Source: Phyllobacteriaceae bacterium (GTDB lineage: Bacteria; Pseudomonadota; Alphaproteobacteria; Rhizobiales; Rhizobiaceae). Taken from it: a stretch of DNA of 16,898 nucleotides. Positions within the stretch are counted from its first letter, which is position 1. Every line of letters starts with the position of its first letter. Shown here piece by piece: positions 1-5,570 of the stretch. Position numbers and translations under genes: made by a program. Under the pieces are notes generated by a model. That model saw nothing but the letters and a program-made list of their open reading frames with translations. It was not told the DNA's origin and did not search any database. The DNA lies in the NCBI GenBank assembly GCA_024645155.1, contig JAHEGF010000047.1:1-16898 (forward strand), written 5' to 3'.

Positions 1-1468
1 GGCGTTCGCGGATTTCCTTCAATATCCGTGCCGCGATTTCGTTCTGCTTGTCAGACAGGCGCGCCGGAAGTGTCTCGAACCAGTCGCGGGCGTTGCGGAT
101 CGACAATGCAGTGACTTCTCCGACATGGCGGCCATCGATCTTGACGGCAAGTGCTTCCGGCTTCAGCCGAAACCCGCCACAGGCCGGGCAGGGGTTTTGC
201 GACATGTAGCGCTCTATTTCCTCGCGCATCCATGCCGAATCCGTTTCCTTCCAACGCCGCTCGAGATTGGTCACCACCCCTTCAAATATCTTGGTGGTCT
301 GGTAGGCGCGCAGCCCGTCGTCATAGTGAAACTCGACCTTCTTGCTGCCGGTTCCGTACAATATGGCATTTTGCGCCTCTTCGTCCAACTCCTCCCAGCG
401 GTCGCCCGGTCTGAATCCGAAATGCTTGCCGAGCGCCTCAAGCGTCTGCAGATAATAGGGAGAGCTCGACTTCGCCCAAGGTGCGACCGCGCCATCGCGC
501 AGGGTTTTCCGGGTATCCGGTATGATCAATGACGGATCGATCGTGCGTTGCGTGCCAAGGCCATCACAGGTCGGACAGGCACCAAACGGGTTGTTGAACG
601 AGAACAGCCGCGGTTCGATTTCGGAAATCGAGAACCCGGATACGGGGCAGGCAAATTTCTCGGAAAAGACGATGCGTTCGTGGGTTTCGTTTTTTGACTT
701 GTTGGCCGAACCACCGCTCGACGTTTCCTCTTCCGGCAACGGCTTGTCGGCAAATTCGGCAACTGCCAGACCGTCCGCAAGCCGCAGGCAGGTTTCAAGG
801 CTGTCGGCGAGGCGGGAGGCAATATCGCCCCTGACGACGATACGATCGACAACCACATCGATGTCATGCTTGTACTTCTTGTCGAGTGCCGGCACATCGG
901 CGATCTCGTAGAACGTGCCGTCAACCTTGAGGCGCTGAAAACCCTTTTTCTGGAGTTCGGCGATTTCCTTGCGGTATTCACCTTTGCGGCCGCGGATCAG
1001 CGGCGCCATGATGAAAAGCCTGGTGCCTTCCTCGAGGACAACCAACCGGTCGACCATCTGGCTGACTGTCTGGCTTTCGATCGGCAAACCGGTTGCCGGG
1101 GAATAGGGGATGCCGGCGCGGGCAAACAGCAAACGCATGTAGTCGTAAATTTCGGTGACAGTGCCAACCGTGGAACGCGGATTGCGGCTGGTGGTTTTTT
1201 GTTCAATGGAGATTGCCGGTGAAAGCCCGTCGATCTGGTCGACGTCGGGCTTTTGCATCATCTCGAGAAATTGGCGTGCGTAAGCCGACAGGCTTTCGAC
1301 ATAGCGGCGCTGCCCCTCCGCATAAATCGTATCGAATGCAAGAGACGATTTGCCGGAACCCGACAGACCGGTCATCACGATCAGGCTGTCGCGCGGCAGG
1401 TCGAGATCGACATTCTTCAGATTGTGTTCGCGTGCGCCGCGAATTGAAATGACCTTGTGATCGCTCAT
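1..1468 (-). CDS. uvrA: UvrABC excinuclease subunit A (5' half, runs off window)
   Basis: UvrA is the ABC-type ATPase that recognises DNA lesions and loads UvrB in nucleotide excision repair. About 489 codons are present of a protein that is usually near 950-1000 residues; the C-terminal half lies beyond position 1. The start is the ATG at 1466-1468, giving MSDHKVISIRGAREHNLKN. Walker A of the first ABC domain is GLSGSGKS at residues 34-41, followed by the UvrA-typical FDTIYAEGQRRYVESLSAYA stretch. The first zinc module reads CPVS (274-277) and CPTC (298-301), so its second ligand is Ser instead of Cys. A later CPACGGFRL motif belongs to the insertion domain. Transcription probably starts near the SOS box at 1595-1609, so LexA control is expected. 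Identity is secure. Confidence 0.97.
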   Translation of the reverse strand, partial: MSDHKVISIRGAREHNLKNVDLDLPRDSLIVMTGLSGSGKSSLAFDTIYAEGQRRYVESLSAYARQFLEMMQKPDVDQIDGLSPAISIEQKTTSRNPRSTVGTVTEIYDYMRLLFARAGIPYSPATGLPIESQTVSQMVDRLVVLEEGTRLFIMAPLIRGRKGEYRKEIAELQKKGFQRLKVDGTFYEIADVPALDKKYKHDIDVVVDRIVVRGDIASRLADSLETCLRLADGLAVAEFADKPLPEEETSSGGSANKSKNETHERIVFSEKFACPVSGFSISEIEPRLFSFNNPFGACPTCDGLGTQRTIDPSLIIPDTRKTLRDGAVAPWAKSSSPYYLQTLEALGKHFGFRPGDRWEELDEEAQNAILYGTGSKKVEFHYDDGLRAYQTTKIFEGVVTNLERRWKETDSAWMREEIERYMSQNPCPACGGFRLKPEALAVKIDGRHVGEVTALSIRNARDWFETLPARLSDKQNEIAARILKEIRER

Positions 1469-1594
1469 CGATAGTGCCGTTTTGATCGTTGTTTTGACGC
1501 TGGCTGAACCGCATATGGTGGTTGCAGCTGGAATTGAAAGCCGGTTGATGATTCAATTGTCTTTAAGCGTTGCCGAAAGTGGCGGCAATATCAA

Positions 1595-1609
1595 GAACAA
1601 ATATGGAAC
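1595..1609. promoter_or_regulatory. SOS box (LexA site) for uvrA
   Basis: GAAC, seven bases (AAATATG), GAAC. This is an exact match to the alphaproteobacterial LexA site, GAAC-N7-GAAC (GTTC-N7-GTTC on the other strand). It lies about 127 bp upstream of the uvrA start and reads toward uvrA on the minus strand. That LexA represses here is inferred from the motif and the known regulon. Confidence 0.85.
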
Positions 1610-1992
1610 ATTTTTCTGTTTGTACACCGTGATGCGATCACTTTTTGAATGCGGCATTTGAAACCCTTGACGACTCGCCAAAGCAGGAGCAGACTTTTAC
1701 ACGTCGCAGGGATTTGAGGCGCAGGAGCCGGAAGAGGCCCGCCTCGACGATCCGAAAGGATAGCGGCGCGATTGGAGCTGAAACAGGAAGGATGGAGGCA
1801 TGACCCCGCCTGAAAGTACAAACAGGCTTCACCGCAGGTGTGAAGCCACAGCTGGATAATTCCACCCGCGTAAAGAACGGGATGGATTTCCCGGTTGCTG
1901 ACAATCCGAAAATTCACTGCGGATAGATTTCAATTCATATCCGTTTTACTTAGCCGGCCCAAAGGTACGGCATTTGGGTGAACCCCATACAG

Positions 1993-2034
1993 GCCCTGCG
2001 CTCGGCACACGACCGGCGCAGGGCGTTCGTTTTT
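1993..2034 (+). terminator. Rho-independent terminator-like hairpin without an assigned gene
   Basis: GCCCTGCGC (1993-2001) pairs perfectly with GCGCAGGGC (2016-2024). Inside the loop, CGG and CCG can add three more pairs beyond a bulged T. The hairpin is followed by GTTCG and a run of five Ts. It is oriented plus, between uvrA (minus) and merF (plus), so it would end a transcript that starts in the gene-poor stretch. It could also insulate merF from upstream transcription. Confidence 0.65.
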
Positions 2035-2130
2035 CAGGCCATTTGTACGTCAGCAGATGAGTTTTGCTCCCCGAGTGGTGATTTGTCCGTTATCATCAAA
2101 GCCATTACGGTCATGCAAACGGAGGCAAGC

Positions 2131-2334
2131 ATGACGGATCGGAATCTTTTGAAAGTCGGTATTGCAGGCAGCATCATTACCGCACTTTGCTGTTTCACCC
2201 CCCTGCTGGTCATTCTGCTTGGTACAGCCGGTCTTTCGGCGGTTATCGGGTATCTGGATTTTGTGCTGTTTCCGGCGTTGGTGGCGTTTCTGGCACTGAC
2301 GTTTTATGCCCTGCGAAAACGCAAGGTGGCGTGA
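2131..2334 (+). CDS. merF: MerF-family mercury transport protein
   Basis: This is a 67-residue, two-helix inner-membrane protein. The vicinal cysteine pair C20-C21 sits in the first membrane segment (TALCCFTPLLVILLG), the Hg(II)-binding signature of MerF. The second segment spans roughly residues 42-61 and is followed by a basic tail, RKRK. The start is the ATG at 2131 with GGAGG at 2121-2125. Plasmid MerF proteins, as I recall them, are about 81 residues with a second Cys pair at the C-terminus. That pair is absent here, but the overlapping downstream gene encodes a Cys-rich protein that may supply the missing thiols. No merR, merA or merP is in the window and I see no MerR-type operator, so mercury as the true substrate is inferred from family only. 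Confidence 0.85.
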   Translation: MTDRNLLKVGIAGSIITALCCFTPLLVILLGTAGLSAVIGYLDFVLFPALVAFLALTFYALRKRKVA

Positions 2335-2552
2335 TGGATCTGCGCTCGACCATAACCTGTCCGCATTGCGGGCATAGCGAAACCGAGACCATGCCAACAG
2401 ACGCCTGCCAGTGGTATTACGATTGCAAGAAATGCGGAGCACTGCTCCGGCCGAAGGATGGCGATTGCTGCGTCTACTGCTCCTACGGAAACGTTTCCTG
2501 CCCACCGGTACAGCACGGCATGCTGTGTGGGGATGGTTCGGCATCCGACTGA
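2334..2552 (+). CDS. Cys-rich small protein of the GDCC type, partner of MerF
   Basis: This 72-residue soluble protein has ten cysteines (9, 12, 25, 31, 34, 45, 46, 49, 56, 65). CPHC (9-12) and CKKC (31-34) resemble a zinc-ribbon pair. The GDCCVYCSYG block (43-52) followed by CPPVQ (56-60) is a motif I have seen in small hypothetical proteins encoded beside merF. Its ATG shares the last base of the merF stop codon, so translation is probably coupled. A likely role is to bind or pass on the thiophilic metal that MerF brings in, or to sense it; this is inference from the cysteine content and the overlap. The next gene, a GNAT, converges from the opposite strand 20 bp away. Confidence 0.8.
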   Translation: MDLRSTITCPHCGHSETETMPTDACQWYYDCKKCGALLRPKDGDCCVYCSYGNVSCPPVQHGMLCGDGSASD

Positions 2553-2572
2553 GAGCCTTGCCAGTCCGGTTT

Positions 2573-3061
2573 CTACTCAAGGTCGGCAAAGGCCCGAGCG
2601 TATTTCACGGTTCCCGTTGATACGGGCAGGGAGTTCGCTTGCAGGGCGAGCACCATTAAATATGGTCCCGCATAGGGCGAGGTGAAACCACCAGCGGCGT
2701 TGGCGGAAAACCCGAAACGCGAATAATAGGCCGGATCACCGAGGACAAATACTGCCTGCCAACCACCTTGCCGTGCGAGGTCGAGACCGCGGTTGATCAG
2801 GGCCGATGCAATGCCGTTGCGGCGGCAATTCTCCGTCACGGCGACAGGTGCCATGCCGAGTGCCGGAAATGGCGCCGTCATCGGAGAAAACGCGATGTGG
2901 CCTCCCACCGAACCATCAATATCCGCCACGAGTGCTATGGTCATGTCGCCGTCTTCGCGCAGTCTTTCAACCAGGCATGCCTCCGCCGGTCCGCCAAACG
3001 CCTCCACAAGCAACCGGCGGATGCCGTCACAGTCGCCGGGCAATTCGTCGCGAATGATCAT
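2573..3061 (-). CDS. GNAT-family N-acetyltransferase
   Basis: A 162-residue single-domain GCN5-related acetyltransferase. The N-terminus IIRDELPGDCDGIRRLLVEAF is the usual first strand and helix. The acetyl-CoA binding motif is in VTENCRRNGIASALINRG, with the R-R-N-G-I-A loop. The later segment GDPAYYSRFGF is typical of the YhbS-like group of predicted acetyltransferases. The substrate cannot be read from sequence. It starts at the ATG at 3059-3061 with a poor ribosome binding site. It is convergent with the merF pair and divergent from ssb, and it seems to belong to the cargo block lying between the two SOS genes. Confidence 0.9.
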   Translation of the reverse strand: MIIRDELPGDCDGIRRLLVEAFGGPAEACLVERLREDGDMTIALVADIDGSVGGHIAFSPMTAPFPALGMAPVAVTENCRRNGIASALINRGLDLARQGGWQAVFVLGDPAYYSRFGFSANAAGGFTSPYAGPYLMVLALQANSLPVSTGTVKYARAFADLE

Positions 3062-3150
3062 TGCGGTTCACTAGGCATAAATTCGGCTGCCGGCAATCGG
3101 TTATACAGCCTGACGCCGATGGGACTTGAAACCGCGTGAAATTTTAAATA

Positions 3151-3165
3151 GAACAAACAAGGAAC
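3151..3165. promoter_or_regulatory. SOS box (LexA site) for ssb
   Basis: GAAC, AAACAAG, GAAC: an exact GAAC-N7-GAAC alphaproteobacterial LexA site, 101 bp upstream of the ssb ATG. Its surrounding 22 bases match those of the uvrA box at 19 positions. A possible promoter is TTGAAA at 3126-3131 with a 17-bp gap to TAGAAC at 3149-3154, which would place the box over the -10 element; that promoter call is tentative. Confidence 0.82.
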
Positions 3166-3266
3166 ATTATTCCCTGTGGATAGACTGATTGCGGGAAGGC
3201 GAAATCGGTGTGGTCGTTTATGGTGCGCCGGTTGCGCCGACAGAGCGGAAAAGAACGGAGAAGGAA

Positions 3267-3758
3267 ATGGCAGGTAGCGTAAACAAAGTGATCCTGGTCG
3301 GCAATCTGGGTGCGGACCCGGAAGTGCGGCGTCTGAATTCCGGTGACCCCGTTGTCAACATGCGGGTTGCGACATCGGAAAGCTGGCGCGACAAGGCAAG
3401 CGGCGAGCGGCGTGAAAAGACCGAATGGCACAACGTGGTCATTTTCAATGAAAACCTCGCCAAGGTCGCCGAGCAATACCTGAAAAAAGGCTCCAAGGTT
3501 TATATCGAAGGGCAGTTGCAGACCCGTTCGTGGGAAGACCAGTCCGGTCAGAAGAAATACATGACCGAAGTTGTGCTGCAGCGCTTTCGCGGAGAGTTGC
3601 AAATGCTCGATTCCCGCGACGGCGGCGGTGGCGGCTCGCGACAGGGCAGTGGTTCCGATTTCGGCCAGTCCGGACCCGGTGGCGGTGGCAGCGGCGGCGG
3701 AAGCCAGGGTGGTGGTGGCGACTTTTCGCGCGACCTGGACGACGAAATCCCGTTTTGA
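3267..3758 (+). CDS. ssb: Single-stranded DNA-binding protein
   Basis: SSB coats single-stranded DNA in replication, recombination and repair and recruits partner enzymes through its C-terminal tip. The 163-residue product has an N-terminal OB-fold over roughly residues 1-112 (MAGSVNKVILVGNLGADPEV, then EWHNVVIFNENLAKVAEQYL and KKGSKVYIEGQL). A long Gly/Ser/Gln-rich linker follows, and the tail is the acidic tip DLDDEIPF. The start at 3267 is preceded by GGAG at 3257-3260; an in-frame upstream extension to 3189 lacks family support. The SOS box at 3151-3165 suggests LexA control together with uvrA. Confidence 0.97.
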   Translation: MAGSVNKVILVGNLGADPEVRRLNSGDPVVNMRVATSESWRDKASGERREKTEWHNVVIFNENLAKVAEQYLKKGSKVYIEGQLQTRSWEDQSGQKKYMTEVVLQRFRGELQMLDSRDGGGGGSRQGSGSDFGQSGPGGGGSGGGSQGGGGDFSRDLDDEIPF

Positions 3759-3791
3759 CGCAGCGATGTGGCAGGCGAAATCCGGCCCGCG

Positions 3792-4223
3792 ATGAAACAA
3801 TCGATCGTCCAAGTGACGCTTGTTGTGCCCGATTACGATGAGGCACTGGCATTTTACGTCGGAATACTGGGGTTCGATGTTGTCGAAGACACGGTACTGA
3901 CCGAAGCAAACAGGCGATGGGTCGTAATTGCGCCATCTGGCGATGCAGGTGGTGCAAGCCTTGTTCTTGGCCTCGCCGGCAACAGCAGACAGAAAATGGC
4001 CATCGGCAACCAGTCCGGAGGCCGGGTTTTCCTGTTTTTGCAAACCGATGATTTTGCTCGCGACCACAAAGCAATGGCTGCCCGCGGTGTAAGGTTCATC
4101 AAAGATCCCCGACGTGAGGCCTATGGTACAGTTGCGGTGTTTGCCGATCCGTTCGGCAATCTTTGGGACCTGATCGAATATGCGCCGGGGCATCCGTTGG
4201 CACCGCCCAATCCGGTTTCGTAA
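3792..4223 (+). CDS. VOC-superfamily (glyoxalase-like) protein
   Basis: This 143-residue protein has the paired beta-alpha-beta-beta-beta units of the vicinal oxygen chelate fold. The first half begins VQVTLVVPDYDEALAFYVGI and the second half begins GRVFLFLQTDDFARDHKAMA. It ends ADPFGNLWDLIEY, where the Glu is the usual metal ligand; the N-terminal ligand position looks like Gln rather than His. The reaction is unknown: glyoxalase, dioxygenase and resistance proteins share the fold. I chose ATG 3792 because homology begins there; a GTG at 3768 is an alternative. It begins 33 bp after ssb and may be cotranscribed with it. Confidence 0.85.
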   Translation: MKQSIVQVTLVVPDYDEALAFYVGILGFDVVEDTVLTEANRRWVVIAPSGDAGGASLVLGLAGNSRQKMAIGNQSGGRVFLFLQTDDFARDHKAMAARGVRFIKDPRREAYGTVAVFADPFGNLWDLIEYAPGHPLAPPNPVS

Positions 4224-4270
4224 ACCGAATGTGAGTGGCATCGATACGACCGCTACGGTACAGATCAGCC

Positions 4271-4645
4271 ATGAAACAGATAGTATTTGCAGCGGTGATC
4301 ATTACGATTGCATCGACCGGCTCGGCGGTTTGCGGCGAGGCCAATGTCGAAAGGGTCGAGATCAAGCAGTCGAGTGACGGGAGCTACCGGTTCGATGTCA
4401 CGGTCCGCCATGCCGATACGGGCTGGGACCATTACGCCGACAAGTGGGAAGTGGTCGGAGCCGATGGCACGGTCTATGGTGTTCGCGAACTGGCACATCC
4501 CCACGTCAACGAACAACCGTTCACGCGATCGCAATCCGGTATAGAGATACCCGAGGCCGTTTCCGAAGTGACGGTGCGCGCCCATGACAAGGTCCACGGC
4601 TTCGGTGGCAAGGAAATCACGATTTCGCTTACCGGAACGCTTTAG
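4271..4645 (+). CDS. Small exported protein of unknown function
   Basis: The 124-residue product opens with a classical secretion signal (MKQIVFAAVIITIASTGSA, cleavage near residues 19-24). The mature part is about 100 residues and predicted mostly beta: VERVEIKQSSDGSYRFDVTV, then GWDHYADKWEVVGADG, and a His-rich patch with HPHVNEQPFTRS. The sole Cys lies at the end of the signal region, and its context does not fit a lipobox, so I favour a soluble periplasmic protein. I recognise no named family. It follows the VOC gene by 47 bp and converges on marC, with 17 bp between the two stops. An upstream in-frame GTG (4235) would only place extra residues before the signal peptide. Confidence 0.75.
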   Translation: MKQIVFAAVIITIASTGSAVCGEANVERVEIKQSSDGSYRFDVTVRHADTGWDHYADKWEVVGADGTVYGVRELAHPHVNEQPFTRSQSGIEIPEAVSEVTVRAHDKVHGFGGKEITISLTGTL

Positions 4646-4662
4646 TACCTTTTTCCGGGCGG

Positions 4663-5289
4663 TCAGGGAGCTGCCGCGATTGCCTTGATGCCATCGGCAA
4701 CGAACTGCACGGCAAGTGCCGCCAGAATGACCCCTAGTAGCCGGCTGAGGATTGTGCGGCCAGTTTCTCCAAGAAGATGGTCAACGCGCTCTGACAGCAG
4801 GAAAACCAGCCATGTCAGGGTAATTATTCCGAATATGATGCCGACCAGTGCGGCGCGCGGGGCCGGACCTGCCAGATCGCCCGACAACAGGATCGCCGCC
4901 GATATCGCGCCGGGTCCGGCAATCAGCGGTATTGCAAGCGGAAAAACGGCGACATTCTGGATCATGTCCTTGGTGATGGCCCGTTCGGCACTTTTTTCGT
5001 GACGCTGCTGACGGCGTTCGAAAATCATCTCGAAGGCGATGTAGAACAGCAGCAGGCCGCCGGCGACCCTGAATGCCGGCAGTGTGATGCCGAACAGGGC
5101 GAGAATTGCGGTGCCGGCAACGGCGAACAAAGCCAAAACCGCAAATCCTATGACCGTGGCGCGGGTTGCGACCTGCATCCGTTCGGCGCGGTTCATGCCA
5201 CTGGTAAGCGCCAGAAACAGCGGAGCCAGACCGGGCGGATCGATGGTGACAAGCAAGGTCACCAGTGCGTTGAACAATACATCTGACAT
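4663..5289 (-). CDS. MarC-family (UPF0056) integral membrane protein
   Basis: The product has 208 residues and about six transmembrane segments. MarC signatures include the N-terminal FNALVTLLVTIDPPGLAPLF with the DPPG loop inside the first membrane pair. FPLAIPLIAGPGAISAAI in the middle is the second, pseudo-symmetric copy of the motif. The family is widespread, but its transport substrate is not established; the early link to multiple antibiotic resistance was not upheld. The start is the ATG at 5287-5289, with GGGAG (minus strand, 5299-5303) nine bases upstream. It is divergent from gyrA across 281 bp. Confidence 0.92.
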   Translation of the reverse strand: MSDVLFNALVTLLVTIDPPGLAPLFLALTSGMNRAERMQVATRATVIGFAVLALFAVAGTAILALFGITLPAFRVAGGLLLFYIAFEMIFERRQQRHEKSAERAITKDMIQNVAVFPLAIPLIAGPGAISAAILLSGDLAGPAPRAALVGIIFGIITLTWLVFLLSERVDHLLGETGRTILSRLLGVILAALAVQFVADGIKAIAAAP

Positions 5290-5505
5290 GGATTTCCGCT
5301 CCCGCTGACCGCCGTCCATTCGAGATACCGGGCCGTGAACATGACACCGGTATCAGTGTCTCGTAGCGGTTCGCGGGCAATGAATCCAGCACTACCGCCC
5401 CATTCGGGACCAACAGCGCAACAAACATCTTTCAAAATCTGGTTGAGCAAAAGATATATACTTGAAAACATTGCATAAAACAGGAGGCGCCGAACCGTCC
5501 GGAAA

Positions 5506-5534
5506 TTGGCATTTCACGGCGGTTTTGGCTATAA
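5506..5534 (+). promoter_or_regulatory. Sigma-70 type promoter of gyrA
   Basis: TTGGCA (5506-5511), a 17-bp spacer, and CTATAA (5529-5534). Both hexamers are close to the alphaproteobacterial housekeeping consensus and the spacing is ideal. A start near 5541 gives a leader of about 30 nt. A GATTC site (GANTC class, the CcrM methylation target) lies at 5543-5547, next to the inferred start. Confidence 0.7.
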
Positions 5535-5570
5535 GTCTCCAGTGATTCCATAACAAGGTGATGAACCGGT

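Larger units (their letters stand above)
1469..2130. other. Gene-poor 660-bp stretch between uvrA and merF
   Basis: I see no convincing protein gene. The open frames here lack a ribosome binding site and a recognisable protein pattern. The stretch holds the uvrA SOS box (1595-1609), a GATTC site (1550-1554), a hairpin GGCTTCAC-N7-GTGAAGCC (1825-1847) with only a weak T-rich tail on the minus-strand side, and a strong terminator-like hairpin on the plus strand (1993-2034). Because no coding gene precedes that hairpin, an unannotated small RNA or a decayed gene remains possible. No tRNA, or any RNA family I know, could be matched. Confidence 0.6.

Noticed and set aside
125..1222. Plus-strand frames of up to 135 residues over positions 125-1222
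   Set aside because: They are shadows of uvrA, whose minus-strand frame matches the family throughout.
1591..1917. Minus-strand open frames of 88-108 residues between uvrA and merF
   Set aside because: No ribosome binding site, composition like random sequence, no recognisable domain, and the frame runs through the SOS box.
3175..3183. DnaA-box-like TGTGGATAG upstream of ssb
   Set aside because: One mismatch from consensus and a single copy; no cluster or AT-rich unwinding region, so not an origin.
3622..3720. Low-complexity GGC/GGT-rich tract as a DNA repeat
   Set aside because: It encodes the normal Gly-rich linker of SSB.
3144..4241. Minus-strand 365-residue frame opposite ssb and the VOC gene
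   Set aside because: It is antisense to two clear genes, lacks family features, and reflects GC-rich third-position bias.
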